A stretch of 64,000 nucleotides of DNA from Flavobacterium tagetis (GCF_016735615.1 NZ_JAERSF010000001.1:868001-932000), one strand, 5' to 3'. Positions 51,333 through 60,714 are shown, counted from the stretch's first letter. Numbers and translations: made by a program. Notes: generated by a model not told the origin, from the letters alone.

Positions 51333-52424
51333 TTAAAACTCTTTTATCAAATAAATATAAACTGGAAAATGGTCACTAAAGCCAGCATCCGCCAATGTAT
51401 TTCGCAACGGATAACCTTTATATGCTCCTGAATTCTGAATAAGGTAAGGTCTATTGAAAATGCCTGCTTTCCAAAAATTAAAAGTCAAAAAATCTGTTTT
51501 CACTAAAGAAGCTGTCATGATAATTTGATCAAAAATATTCCAAGAGTCACGATATGCAATGGTTCCTAAACCTTTATTGGCAAGGTCTCCAAAAGGATTA
51601 AAAACTCCAAATTCTGAAACTTCCGTCTTTATACCCTTCGCTCCTAACCCCGCTTTTATACTTTTATTAAACGGTCCATCATTAAAATCTCCCATTGTCA
51701 ATACTTTTGCCTGTGGATTAATGCGCTGTAATGAATCAATTATTTTTCTATTCAGTTTTCCTGCAGCTTCACGAAACATTGTCGTTGCCTTTTCACCGCC
51801 AGATCTAGATGGCCAATGATTTACGATAATATGAATTTCTTCATTTTCTAAAAACCCTGAAACCAAAAGCTGGTCTCTTGTGAAAACACGATTTTTATTT
51901 TCTTTTTTAACTTCAACTTCATCATCTAAAACTTCTGATTGTTCCTCTTTTTTTGAAATTTCCTTTTTATAAATAAGTAATGGAATATTTGAAAAGGACG
52001 TGGGACGGAAGTATTTTTTCTGATAAAGCAAAGCGACATCAATACCACGTTTGTCTGGTGAATCAAAATGAATGATTCCTAAATCCAAAGGCTGTAATTT
52101 TGGTTCTTTAATTAAATCTTCTAAAACATTACGGTTTTCGATTTCAGCTCCACCGATTAAAGTCGGAGCATTTGAATTTTCTGGCGTTCCAATTTCAGAT
52201 ATCACTCTTGCTAAATTTTTTAATTTTTGCTGATATTTTTCTGCCGTCCAATGCTGTGCCCCATTTGGAGTCCATTCGTCATCATTTGTAAATTCATCAT
52301 TTATAGTGTCATAGAGATTTTCGAAATTGTAAAAAGCAACTGTATGTATTTTATACTTTTTGGATTGAGATTGCGTTTGAATTGAAAAAAATAGAATTAT
52401 TAAAAAGATTCTGAAAAAGTGCAT
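51333..52424 (-). CDS. Endonuclease/exonuclease/phosphatase family protein, exported
   Basis: A 363-aa EEP-fold phosphohydrolase with a signal peptide (MHFFRIFLIILFFSIQTQSQS). Motifs seen: the N-terminal YNFENLYDTIND, the GGAEIEN Glu, the NHWPSRSGG segment, MGDFND (catalytic Asp) and the C-terminal SDHFPVYIY (Asp-His). It could be a nuclease or a phosphatase; the family has many activities and the substrate cannot be told. It is exported, so a role in nucleic-acid or phosphate scavenging is plausible. The 3-hydroxyanthranilate dioxygenase gene follows after 42 nt, but a functional link is not obvious. Confidence 0.85.
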   Translation of the reverse strand: MHFFRIFLIILFFSIQTQSQSKKYKIHTVAFYNFENLYDTINDEFTNDDEWTPNGAQHWTAEKYQQKLKNLARVISEIGTPENSNAPTLIGGAEIENRNVLEDLIKEPKLQPLDLGIIHFDSPDKRGIDVALLYQKKYFRPTSFSNIPLLIYKKEISKKEEQSEVLDDEVEVKKENKNRVFTRDQLLVSGFLENEEIHIIVNHWPSRSGGEKATTMFREAAGKLNRKIIDSLQRINPQAKVLTMGDFNDGPFNKSIKAGLGAKGIKTEVSEFGVFNPFGDLANKGLGTIAYRDSWNIFDQIIMTASLVKTDFLTFNFWKAGIFNRPYLIQNSGAYKGYPLRNTLADAGFSDHFPVYIYLIKEF

Positions 52425-52510
52425 GTATTTAGTATTTTAAAAAATATTCAATATTAATCTTTTTTATTTAATTGTAAGAAAATTCAAATAGATTTAAAAT
52501 CTAAAATTTC

Positions 52511-52518
52511 TATATTTG
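52511..52518 (+). promoter_or_regulatory. -7 element of the LD-carboxypeptidase gene
   Basis: TATATTTG matches TAnnTTTG, 31 bp before the start codon. No TTG is found at the -33 distance. Confidence 0.55.
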
Positions 52519-52549
52519 TTTTTTCATACAAAATGAAAAGAAGCAAATA

Positions 52550-53554
52550 ATGATTATGAAAAACCTTTTAGATAGTAAGAAGCCAAATATTCTGTTTCAA
52601 CTCGCATTTCTTATTTTTGCTTTACAATCATTCAACTGTCAATCTCAACAAAACATGATAACACCGCCTTATTTACAAAAAGGAGATACTGTCGCACTTT
52701 TGGCAACAGCAAGAAAAAACATCGACGACAATTTAAAACCAACAATAGATTTATTGCACAGTTGGGGTTTAGAAGCTGTAATTGGATCAACAATTGGTTT
52801 AGATTATCATCAATTGGCTGGAACAGATGAACAGAGAGCTGCCGATTTTCAGAAACAAATGGACAATTCAAATATTAAAGCGATCTGGTGCGTTCGTGGC
52901 GGATATGGCACTGTTAGAATGTTAGATTTACTAGATTTTACGAAATTTAAACAGCATCCTAAATGGGTTATCGGTTTTAGTGATGTAACGGTGCTTCATA
53001 ATCATTTGAATACGATGGGCTATAAATCTATTCATGGTATTATGCCGGTAACCGTTCCTAGAGCGACGCCAGATGCTGTAAGTTCATTAAAAGCAGCTTT
53101 ATTTAACGAACCTATTTCCTACTCTATCAGCCCAAGTCCGATGAATCGTTTGGGAAGCGCAACGGGAGAATTGGTTGGAGGTAACTTGTCTATTTTATAT
53201 AGTTTGTTAGGATCTCCGTCTGCAATTGACTGTAAGGACAAAATTTTATTTATCGAAGATTTAGATGAATATCTGTATCATATCGACCGTATGATGATGA
53301 ATCTAAGACGTAATGGATGTATTGAAAATCTAAAAGGAATTATCATTGGCGGAATGACAAGCATGAAAGACAATGAAGTGCCTTGGGGTAAAAATGCATT
53401 AGAGATTATTGATGACGTAACAAAAAAATACAATATTCCAGTAATTTTTAATTTCCCAGCCGGCCATATTAGAGACAACAGAGCTTTAATTATGGGAAAT
53501 ACCGTTTCTATAGAAGTTACATCTTCTGGAAGTACGGTTACTTTTAAAAAATAA
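52550..53554 (+). CDS. LD-carboxypeptidase, peptidase family S66 (murein tetrapeptide carboxypeptidase)
   Basis: Removes the terminal D-Ala from murein tetrapeptides during peptidoglycan recycling or remodelling. The 334 aa include a signal segment (about 12-28) and the S66 catalytic triad pattern: Ser144 in IGFSDVTVLH, Glu236 in FIEDLDEYLYHIDRMM, and His306 in NFPAGHIRDN. The second Met (52556) is an alternative start. The presence of a signal peptide predicts a periplasmic or membrane-bound form, unlike the cytoplasmic E. coli LdcA. It has its own promoter. Confidence 0.92.
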   Translation: MIMKNLLDSKKPNILFQLAFLIFALQSFNCQSQQNMITPPYLQKGDTVALLATARKNIDDNLKPTIDLLHSWGLEAVIGSTIGLDYHQLAGTDEQRAADFQKQMDNSNIKAIWCVRGGYGTVRMLDLLDFTKFKQHPKWVIGFSDVTVLHNHLNTMGYKSIHGIMPVTVPRATPDAVSSLKAALFNEPISYSISPSPMNRLGSATGELVGGNLSILYSLLGSPSAIDCKDKILFIEDLDEYLYHIDRMMMNLRRNGCIENLKGIIIGGMTSMKDNEVPWGKNALEIIDDVTKKYNIPVIFNFPAGHIRDNRALIMGNTVSIEVTSSGSTVTFKK

Positions 53555-53613
53555 TACAGTCAAGCTCCTTATTTAAGGAAATCTAACAATACCACATAAA
53601 AATCTCGGAGAGA

Positions 53614-53655
53614 CGCAAAATCGCAAAGTTTTAAAATGCTTTGAGGTTTTGCGTT
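53614..53655 (+). terminator. Hairpin after the LD-carboxypeptidase gene
   Basis: The imperfect arms ACGCAAAATCGCAAAG and CTTTGAGGTTTTGCGT enclose a 10-nt loop and a T-run follows. The CAAAG/CTTTG style recalls the repeat spacer at 14145-14249. Confidence 0.65.
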
Positions 53656-53737
53656 TTTTCGTGCAATAACTTCATTTCATAAAAATAATTTCTCAGATTC
53701 ACACTGAAAACTGAGACCGAGACTGAATACTATAAAA

Positions 53738-54109
53738 ATGGCAGAACACAACGATTTAGGAAAATTAGGAGAAGATCTCGCAACTGCACATCTCGAAGAA
53801 AATGGATATTCAATTCTAGAGCGAAATTTTGTTATTCAAAAAGCAGAAATAGATATAATTGCACAAAAAGATAATGTTTTGGCGATTGTTGAAGTTAAAA
53901 CTCGTTCGAGTTTAGATTTTGGTTCTCCGCAAGATTTTGTGAAGCAAAAAAAGATTCAATTACTTATTAAAGCAGTAAATGCCTACATAAACGATAGGGA
54001 AAAGGATTTTCAGGAAGATTTAGAAATCCGTTTTGACATCGTTGCGATCCATAAAAACGGGGAATCATTTGCAATTGAACATCTTACCGACGCTTTTTAT
54101 CACTTTTAA
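53738..54109 (+). CDS. YraN family protein (UPF0102), nuclease fold
   Basis: A 123-aa protein of the UPF0102/YraN family, which has the fold of Holliday-junction-type or restriction-like nucleases. Seen are the GEDLATAHLEENGYSILERNF N-terminal helix-strand, the metal-site-like EIDIIAQKDNVLAIVEVKTRSS (in part) with D, E and K residues in the PD-(D/E)XK order, and the ending FDIVAI. Activity has rarely been shown; a DNA-processing role is possible. It precedes the ACT-like gene on the same strand, separated by that gene's own promoter. Confidence 0.88.
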   Translation: MAEHNDLGKLGEDLATAHLEENGYSILERNFVIQKAEIDIIAQKDNVLAIVEVKTRSSLDFGSPQDFVKQKKIQLLIKAVNAYINDREKDFQEDLEIRFDIVAIHKNGESFAIEHLTDAFYHF

Positions 54110-54120
54110 CATAATTTTTC

Positions 54121-54161
54121 ATTGTTATAATTGTAACAATTTGTTTTTTTATTTATATTTG
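54121..54161 (+). promoter_or_regulatory. Promoter of the ACT-like gene with overlapping inverted repeat
   Basis: TTG at 54131-54133, 20-bp spacer and TATATTTG (54154-54161). The inverted repeat ATTGTTA-N6-TAACAAT (54121-54140) covers the -33 element and may be an operator. Confidence 0.6.
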
Positions 54162-54231
54162 CAAAGAATTATAACATCGCAATGTTAAATTAACAAACCA
54201 ACTCAACTGTTACCAAAAAAAAAAAAGAATT

Positions 54232-54888
54232 ATGAAAACTGTTTCTTCTATTGTAGAAAACTACATTAAAACAAAACCATTTTTATTAAATGCCCTGTCT
54301 CTCGGAATTATTAACCTAACATCACTTTCGCGAAATATTATGACCGAATTAGAAAGTGAGTTTGGTAAAGAAGTAAAACAAGGCGCTGTAGTAATGTCTT
54401 TAAAACGACTGACAGAAGAACTAGATTTTAAACTGAACCACAAAATCAATAAAGTAATTAAAAATATCGGTGAAATCACGGTTCGCTCTGAACTTACAGA
54501 TTACACTTTTGCAGCGTCTGAAACTGTTTTAAACAAACAAGCAGATTTGATCTCTGATATTAATGCTTTATCTGATATTTTTTATACCTCATCTCGTGGA
54601 GTAAATGAAACGAATATTGTCGTGAGCAGCAGTGTAAATCACTTAGTTGAAAAACACTTCATGAGAGAAAAATTAATTCAGAAATTGGATAATTTGGCTT
54701 CTATTACTGTAAAATTACCTAAAGAAAATATTGTTGTTCCTGGTATTTACTACTTCATTTTCCAACGTTTGGCTTGGGAAGGAATTATCATCAACGAGGT
54801 AATTTCAACTTCAAATGAATTTACTATTCTAGTCGGAGAAGATCAAGTTGATGTTGCTTTTAAAGTAATTAAAGACTTGAAAAACTAA
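54232..54888 (+). CDS. ACT-domain-like protein, resembling the regulatory part of aspartate kinase
   Basis: A 218-aa cytoplasmic protein. The C-terminal half (about 150-218: LDNLASITVKLPKENI, GIYYFIFQRLAWEGIIINEVIS, FTILVGEDQVDVAFKVIKDL) has the alternating strand-helix pattern of the aspartate-kinase ACT pair, but no kinase domain is present. The N-terminal half is helical (about 1-70, AVVMSLKRLTEEL). ACT domains usually bind amino acids, so a sensor or regulatory role is possible; this is an inference from fold. No aspartate-kinase gene is next to it. It has its own promoter and terminator. Confidence 0.6.
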   Translation: MKTVSSIVENYIKTKPFLLNALSLGIINLTSLSRNIMTELESEFGKEVKQGAVVMSLKRLTEELDFKLNHKINKVIKNIGEITVRSELTDYTFAASETVLNKQADLISDINALSDIFYTSSRGVNETNIVVSSSVNHLVEKHFMREKLIQKLDNLASITVKLPKENIVVPGIYYFIFQRLAWEGIIINEVISTSNEFTILVGEDQVDVAFKVIKDLKN

Positions 54889-54933
54889 TTAAAATATGAT
54901 TTAAAGAATCAGCTTTGATTCTTCTTTATAAAC

Positions 54934-54982
54934 AAAAATCCTTTTGTCTTTTTAATGAAAGATGAAAGGATTTTTTCTTTGA
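54934..54982 (+). terminator. Terminator of the ACT-like gene
   Basis: AAAAATCCTTT, with inner pairs TCTTT/AAAGA, pairs with AAAGGATTTTT around a 6-nt loop; T-run follows. Confidence 0.8.
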
Positions 54983-55174
54983 ATAAAAGGTTGCATAGGT
55001 ATAATTTCATTTTTAGCAAATAAGAATATTCTCAAAAGACAAATTCTTAAATAAATCTTATTTCGAAAAAGCGTCAATATGACACTTACTTGTAAAATGC
55101 CACTTTGCACTGCTTTTTATGTCTTTTTTATAAAAAACTAACAAAAAATCCGAATTAAGTTTTTTTACATATGA

Positions 55175-55204
55175 TTTGTTGAGAATAATATTTTTATATA
55201 TTTG
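55175..55204 (+). promoter_or_regulatory. Promoter of the ECF sigma gene
   Basis: TTTG (55175-55178), 18-bp spacer and TATATTTG (55197-55204), a close match to the housekeeping consensus; so the sigma gene seems to be transcribed by the primary sigma rather than by itself. Confidence 0.75.
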
Positions 55205-55274
55205 CGAAGAAGTCAGACATCAGACCTCGCATTTGATAGTTTAATACCATTGGAATTAAATAAACGCAATTAAA

Positions 55275-55838
55275 TTGTTAGAAGCGGCCAACCATAGTGA
55301 AAAATTATTGGTAAGTGAACTCAAAAAAGGAAACGAAAAAGCCTTTCGCCAACTTTTTGATTTGTACCGCCAAGATATTTATGGATACAGCATCAGTCTT
55401 CTAAAATCAAAAGAGGCAGCGGAGGAAAATGTACAGGATGTTTTTTTAAAAGTATGGCTCAATCGCGAAAATTTAGATGTAGAACAATCTTTTAAATCCT
55501 ACATTTTTACCATAGCTAGAAATCAGGCTTTTAATGTTTTGAATAAGGCTACTAATGAAATTTTATTGAAAGAAGCTGTTTTCTACGAAAGTCAGAAAAC
55601 ACATGAATACGGAGATTATGCTGTTCGCGAAGCAGACTGCAAAAAACTCCAAAAACAAGCTATAAAACAGCTCCCGCCCAAACGACGGCAAATTTTTAAA
55701 ATGTCGCGAAAGAAAGGAATGAGCTACGAAGAAATAAGCGAGGAACTCGGAATCTCGATAAATACAGTCCGGAACCAAATGAGTAAAGCGCTCGAATCGA
55801 TGCGCGGTTTTTTTCAACTTCACGATGAAATTATCTAA
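55275..55838 (+). CDS. ECF sigma factor of the sus locus, TTG start
   Basis: Bacteroidota-type ECF RNA polymerase sigma factor of 187 aa: region 2 at about 25-95 (FRQLFDLYRQDIYGYSISLL, AEENVQDVFLKVWLNRENL, FKSYIFTIARNQAFNVL) and region 4 at about 125-180 (QLPPKRRQIFKMSRKKGMSYEEISEELGISINTVRNQMSKAL in parts). No ATG exists in frame before region 2; an in-frame stop is at 55257, so TTG at 55275 (or ATT 55269) must be used. Its FecR partner and an STN-containing SusC follow, so it is the output of a trans-envelope signal. A UUCG-loop terminator separates it from fecR. Confidence 0.92.
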   Translation: MLEAANHSEKLLVSELKKGNEKAFRQLFDLYRQDIYGYSISLLKSKEAAEENVQDVFLKVWLNRENLDVEQSFKSYIFTIARNQAFNVLNKATNEILLKEAVFYESQKTHEYGDYAVREADCKKLQKQAIKQLPPKRRQIFKMSRKKGMSYEEISEELGISINTVRNQMSKALESMRGFFQLHDEII

Positions 55839-55861
55839 CCAAAACCACAAATATTGCCCTT

Positions 55862-55890
55862 AAAATCACTCTTCGGAGTGATTTTTTTTT
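55862..55890 (+). terminator. Terminator with UUCG tetraloop after the sigma gene
   Basis: AAAATCACTC / GAGTGATTTT close on a TTCG loop (a C(UUCG)G tetraloop in RNA), followed by a run of Ts. It would limit read-through from the sigma gene into fecR. Confidence 0.9.
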
Positions 55891-56122
55891 GATTACTTTT
55901 TTGCCATAGATTTAAAGGATTTTCACAGATTATATTTCTTTTAATCTATAGCAAAACCACTTTATTTAAATTTATTTCAAAAAAACAAAACAACTCAAAT
56001 CTCTAAAAATCAGAAGAATATGCGATTAAAAATGTTAAAATTTAAAAAATTATAACGTTTGAGTAGTACTTAAATCTCTTTCAACTGTATTATAGAAACA
56101 CAGAACCTAAAAAACATTCTTA

Positions 56123-57301
56123 ATGAATTCAAATTCTGAAATAAAAACGCTTTTAGAGAAGTTTATCTTAAATCAATGTACTGCCGAGGAAACAGAACAA
56201 GTTGTTGCCTATTGTCGAAATAACAATCTTACTGAAGAATTTCCGACTGTTGAAGAAGTAAAAAATCTATTGGGCGAAATGCCAAAAATGGATGAGCAAA
56301 AAGCAGATTCTATTTTTGACAATATTTTATCTGCGTCAAAAGAACAAGAAACCATTATAGAGTTACAGCCTAGAAAATCAAATTATAGAAAATATATTGC
56401 TATTGCAGCTTCCGTTTTGGTTCTCTTGGGAGTTGGTTTTGGCTACAAACAAGTTTTCCTAAATAAAACTGCCGAAGTCCCTTTCGATTTTAAAAGCACT
56501 GATATTGTTTTACAAATGGAAGACGGAAGTGTTCAGATTATTTCTGAAAATGGTAAAGTTCAAGTTCGCGATAAAAATGGAAATATTATCGGAAACCAAA
56601 GCGGCGATAAATTAGTTTACGAAAATAAAGCTAATTCTGATGAACTAGCTTACAACACTCTTAAAATTCCGTTTGGCAAAAAATTCCGTCTGCAATTGTC
56701 TGATGGAACGATGGTTCATTTAAACTCTGGAACTACTTTAAAATATCCTGTAAAATTTATTGCTGGAGAAAATCGCCAAGTTTATCTAGACGGAGAAGCC
56801 TTTTTTGACGTCGCAAAAGACAAGAAACATCCCTTTATTGTAAATGCTGACAACTTAAATGTACGCGTTTTAGGAACTCATTTCAACGTTTCTAATTATC
56901 CTGAAGATGCGGTTACCGATGTAGTTTTGGTTGAAGGTTCTGTTGGAATGTATCGTTCTAACGAAGAATTTGATGCTTCTAAAAACACAATCTTAAAACA
57001 GGGATATAAAGGAAGTTTCAACAAAGAAAATACTTCGATTTTCACTAAACAGGTTGCTACAGAAATCTATACTTCTTGGATAGATGGCGGTCTGACTTTT
57101 AGAAATATGACTTTCAAAAATATTATCACGAAACTTGAAAGACGATACAACGTAACGATCATTAATAAAAATGAAAAATTGGCTAACGAGAAATTCAATG
57201 CCAGCTTTAAAGAAGAATCAATTGAGAATGTTATGAGTTATTTTAATGATGTTCATGGCATTAATTACACTATAAAAAACAATCAAATACTAATTAAATA
57301 A
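56123..57301 (+). CDS. FecR-type anti-sigma factor
   Basis: Membrane-spanning partner of the ECF sigma. The 392-aa protein has a cytoplasmic N-terminal sigma-binding part (about 1-90, FILNQCTAEETEQVVAYCRNN), a transmembrane helix at about 93-110 (YIAIAASVLVLLGVGFGY), the periplasmic FecR domain (about 180-280: TLKIPFGKKFRLQLSDGTMVHLNSGTTLKYPV in parts, VLVEGSVGMY) and a C-terminal DUF4974-like domain (about 320-392: LTFRNMTFKNIITKLERRYNVTI). It relays the state of SusC to the sigma factor. It lies 284 bp after the sigma gene, past a terminator, and 129 bp before susC. Confidence 0.92.
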   Translation: MNSNSEIKTLLEKFILNQCTAEETEQVVAYCRNNNLTEEFPTVEEVKNLLGEMPKMDEQKADSIFDNILSASKEQETIIELQPRKSNYRKYIAIAASVLVLLGVGFGYKQVFLNKTAEVPFDFKSTDIVLQMEDGSVQIISENGKVQVRDKNGNIIGNQSGDKLVYENKANSDELAYNTLKIPFGKKFRLQLSDGTMVHLNSGTTLKYPVKFIAGENRQVYLDGEAFFDVAKDKKHPFIVNADNLNVRVLGTHFNVSNYPEDAVTDVVLVEGSVGMYRSNEEFDASKNTILKQGYKGSFNKENTSIFTKQVATEIYTSWIDGGLTFRNMTFKNIITKLERRYNVTIINKNEKLANEKFNASFKEESIENVMSYFNDVHGINYTIKNNQILIK

Positions 57302-57350
57302 CCATAAAACCAATACAATATATGATGAGATAACATTACGGGAATAAAAA

Positions 57351-57381
57351 AATCGGAAAGAGCTGCGAACAATTTCCGATT
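57351..57381. repeat. Hairpin between fecR and susC
   Basis: AATCGGAAA and its exact complement TTTCCGATT enclose a 13-nt loop, 50 bp before the susC start. No T-run follows; it may shape mRNA stability or translation of susC. Confidence 0.65.
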
Positions 57382-57430
57382 AACTAAGTGATTGAATATA
57401 ACGAATTAACTACAATCAATTAACAAAATT

Positions 57431-60400
57431 ATGAAAAAAAAATCTAAGAATAATGGGTTTCTATACTCATTGTTCCAAAATGACCTAAAATTGAAATTAA
57501 CTACTCTACTTATTTTGGTCGCCATGTTTAATATCAAAGCAAGTACTTATGCTCAAAAAACAAAAGTTACCCTTGAATTAAACAATTCAACAATCGAAAA
57601 GGTTATTGAGACCATTGAACAAAAAACAGATTTCAGATTTATCTATAAAATGAATGATGTCGACTTAGATCGAACGGTTTCCATTTCTGTAAAGGAGCAA
57701 TCGATATATGTAGTTTTAGACAGAATTTTTAAAGGAACCCCAACCGAATTTAAAATTCGCGACACACAGATTATCCTAAAAAAACCTGAACTAAAAACGC
57801 AAAATATCGACGATGAAAAAGAAACAATTTCTGGAATTGTTACCGACGAAAATGGTGCTCCGCTTCCTGGAGCTTCTATTATCGAAGAAGGTACAAAAAA
57901 CAGTGTTGTAACCGATTTTGATGGTAAATTTAAATTTACTGTCGAAAGCAGTTCTTCTGTAATCTTGGTAAGTTTTGTAGGATATAAAACTAAAAAAGTT
58001 CCTGTTGGAAATGGCGTTTTAAATATTCAATTGGAACCTGATGCTACCAATTTACAAGAGGTTGTTTTGGTTGGTTATGGTTCTGTTTCTAAAAAAGACG
58101 TTACTGGAGCTGTCTCTACAATTAATGCAAAAGACATGAATCAAGGTGCAATTGTAAATCCGTTGCAATTAATTTCAGGGAAAGCTGCAGGTGTAAATAT
58201 TAACCAAATTGGTAGCGAACCGGGTTCTGGTCCAAGTGTGCGCATTCGCGGAGTAAGTTCTTTAATTGGCGGAAGCGACCCTTTGGTTGTAGTAGATGGA
58301 ATTCAGGGAAATTTAGATTTACTAAATTCTATTCCTCCAACAGAAATTGAATCTATCGATATTTTGAAAGACGCCTCAGCTACAGCCGTTTATGGATCTA
58401 GAGGAGCTGCTGGAGTAATTATCGTAAGAACTAAAACGAATAAAACAGGAAAAACAACTTTTGAATATGTAGGTTCTTCTTCTATCGATTTTATTCCAAA
58501 AAAATTAGATTTTCTAAATGCTGATCAATGGTGGACTGCAGCGCAAAGTGTTGGGGTTCCTGCATCTGCAAATCATGGTGCAAATACAGATTGGTACGGG
58601 ATTTTAACACAAACAGGGTTTACACAAACACATACGCTTTCGTTTGGTGGCGGAACTGATAAATTCAGTTACCACGGATCTGTAAGTGCTATTTTGCAAG
58701 ACGGTGTTGTAATTAACTCTAACAATAAAAAATATATTGCAAGATTACAAGCCACTCAAAAAGCTTTGGATGACAAATTAACTTTAACTTATAGTTTAAC
58801 TAACGGAATTAGTAATACGGCCAGCAGTGTACAAAGTATCGGTAGAGTAAATCAGGTTTCAAACTTAATTTCTCAGGCCTATCAAATGCGTCCTACTGAT
58901 CCTGTATTTGAATCAGATGGGACAACTTATTATACAGATCCTAACCTATTTCAATATTTGAATCCTTATGCGGCTCAACAAGAAATTACTAATGAGGGAA
59001 AATATGATAATTTATTCGGAAGCCTTAAAGCAGATTTAGATATCGTTGATGGTTTACAGGCTGGTTGGTTTGGAAGCTGGAGAAAAGCAAATAATTCAAT
59101 CGGTTTTTATAATCCAGCAAAATCTACAGATGCAAACGCAATTAACCAAAAAGGTTTTGGAAATATTAATAATACTCGTCAGGAAGAGAAATTAATGGAT
59201 ATTAGTTTGAATTACAAAAAAACATTTGGAGTTCACTCTATTAATGCTTTGGCCTTGTACGAATGGCAGTACCAAAGCAAGCAAGAAAATTACTCTCAAG
59301 TAAGAGGTTTTATTAATGATTTAGCAACTTATAATAACCTTCAATTAGGCGACATTACTAAAGCTCTTCCTGGTGACATTAAATCTTCTAAAGAGGATAG
59401 AACTCTAGCTTCTTTTTTGGCAAGAGTAAATTACTCTTTACTAGATCGTTATTTGGTTACAGCAAGTATTAGACGTGATGGTTCTTCTGTATTTGGAGAA
59501 AATAACAAATGGGGTAATTTCCCATCTGCTTCTGTAGCTTGGCAAATTGCTAAAGAATCATTTATGGCTAATCAATCTGTAGTTAATGATTTGAAACTAC
59601 GTGTAGGTTATGGTGTTACCGGAAACCAGCAAGGGTTGAAACCTCTAAGTTCTCTTTCTTTGGTTGGTGCCTCGGGGACAACTTATTTTGGAGGTTCTCA
59701 AATTCCAAATTACAACATCACTCAAAATGGCAATCCAGATTTGAAATGGGAAACAAAAAAACAAACCAATATTGGTCTTGATTTTAGTTTAATTGACAGC
59801 CGATTGAGAGGTACAGTTGATGTGTATACTGCAACAACAGATAATTTATTATTTGATTATACAGTACCTCAGCCTCCTTACCCACATGACAAAATTAAAG
59901 CTAACGTTGGTAGTATAAGAAACAAAGGTCTTGAGGTTGCTCTGGCGTATGATGTAATTCGTAATGAAAATACAACTTTTACTTTGGCAGGAAATGTTTC
60001 CTTTATGAGTAATGAGGTTCTTAACCTAAGCGGAAGTATCAATGGAGTAGCATTAAATACAGATTATGTAAGTTGGGGTGCACCGAATTCTTATTTGATA
60101 AAAGGACAACCAATTGGTACATTTAATATTTTACAACACCTAGGTAAAGATGCTGCTAACGCTGAAACGGTAGTAGACCAAAATGGTGATGGTGTTATTG
60201 ACCAAGGCAGTATGAGTCTGGATCGTGTAATGCAAGGTTCTGCTTTACCAACTTATACTTTTGCATTCAATCCAACTTTAAGATATAAAAAGTTTGACGC
60301 TTCTTTATTATTAAGAGGATCTGGAGGGAATAAAGTTTATAACACTGTAAATCAACGTTCAAGTTATATGGAAAACATAGGAAAAAGCAATGTTTTACAA

Positions 60401-60706
60401 AGTGCTGTTGATTTAGGTATTTACACCTCGCAATATTCTTCAAATTTATGGTTGGAAGATGGTTCTTTTGTTCGTTTAGAAAACGTTACTGCAGGATACA
60501 ATTTTAGCTTTAAAGATCGATTTATAGAGTCAATTAGACTTTCTCTTACTGGAAACAACTTATTCCTTATCACAAAATATTCAGGTATTGATCCTGAAAT
60601 TAACTTAAGTGGTAGTGGTGACGTAAATGATTATTTTGGAGGAGACAGAGGAATTTATCCTCATACCAGAAGCATTTCGTTTGGTGTAAACGTTAAATTT
60701 AAATAG
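57431..60706 (+). CDS. susC: SusC-type TonB-dependent receptor with STN signalling domain
   Basis: Outer-membrane importer of oligosaccharides, working with SusD. The 1091 aa contain a long signal peptide ending near STYAQ (residue about 42), an STN domain (about 46-115: KVTLELNNSTIEKVIETIEQ, RFIYKMNDVDLDRTVSISV), a carboxypeptidase-regulatory-like domain (about 136-205: ISGIVTDENGAPLPGASI), the SusC plug (DVTGAVSTINAKDM, SVRIRGVSSLIGGSDPLVVVDGI) and the barrel ending VNVKFK. The STN domain marks it as a signal transducer that contacts FecR. susD follows 8 nt later. With the downstream alpha-amylase the substrate is probably starch-like glucan, by inference. Confidence 0.95.
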   Translation: MKKKSKNNGFLYSLFQNDLKLKLTTLLILVAMFNIKASTYAQKTKVTLELNNSTIEKVIETIEQKTDFRFIYKMNDVDLDRTVSISVKEQSIYVVLDRIFKGTPTEFKIRDTQIILKKPELKTQNIDDEKETISGIVTDENGAPLPGASIIEEGTKNSVVTDFDGKFKFTVESSSSVILVSFVGYKTKKVPVGNGVLNIQLEPDATNLQEVVLVGYGSVSKKDVTGAVSTINAKDMNQGAIVNPLQLISGKAAGVNINQIGSEPGSGPSVRIRGVSSLIGGSDPLVVVDGIQGNLDLLNSIPPTEIESIDILKDASATAVYGSRGAAGVIIVRTKTNKTGKTTFEYVGSSSIDFIPKKLDFLNADQWWTAAQSVGVPASANHGANTDWYGILTQTGFTQTHTLSFGGGTDKFSYHGSVSAILQDGVVINSNNKKYIARLQATQKALDDKLTLTYSLTNGISNTASSVQSIGRVNQVSNLISQAYQMRPTDPVFESDGTTYYTDPNLFQYLNPYAAQQEITNEGKYDNLFGSLKADLDIVDGLQAGWFGSWRKANNSIGFYNPAKSTDANAINQKGFGNINNTRQEEKLMDISLNYKKTFGVHSINALALYEWQYQSKQENYSQVRGFINDLATYNNLQLGDITKALPGDIKSSKEDRTLASFLARVNYSLLDRYLVTASIRRDGSSVFGENNKWGNFPSASVAWQIAKESFMANQSVVNDLKLRVGYGVTGNQQGLKPLSSLSLVGASGTTYFGGSQIPNYNITQNGNPDLKWETKKQTNIGLDFSLIDSRLRGTVDVYTATTDNLLFDYTVPQPPYPHDKIKANVGSIRNKGLEVALAYDVIRNENTTFTLAGNVSFMSNEVLNLSGSINGVALNTDYVSWGAPNSYLIKGQPIGTFNILQHLGKDAANAETVVDQNGDGVIDQGSMSLDRVMQGSALPTYTFAFNPTLRYKKFDASLLLRGSGGNKVYNTVNQRSSYMENIGKSNVLQSAVDLGIYTSQYSSNLWLEDGSFVRLENVTAGYNFSFKDRFIESIRLSLTGNNLFLITKYSGIDPEINLSGSGDVNDYFGGDRGIYPHTRSISFGVNVKFK

Positions 60707-60714
60707 TAAAAGAA

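Larger units (their letters stand above)
54889..55274. other. Intergenic region between ACT-like and ECF sigma genes
   Basis: Contains a small hairpin AAGAATCA / TGATTCTT (54904-54923), the terminator at 54934-54976, and the sigma promoter at 55175-55204. Between them I see no further gene or clear site. Confidence 0.6.
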
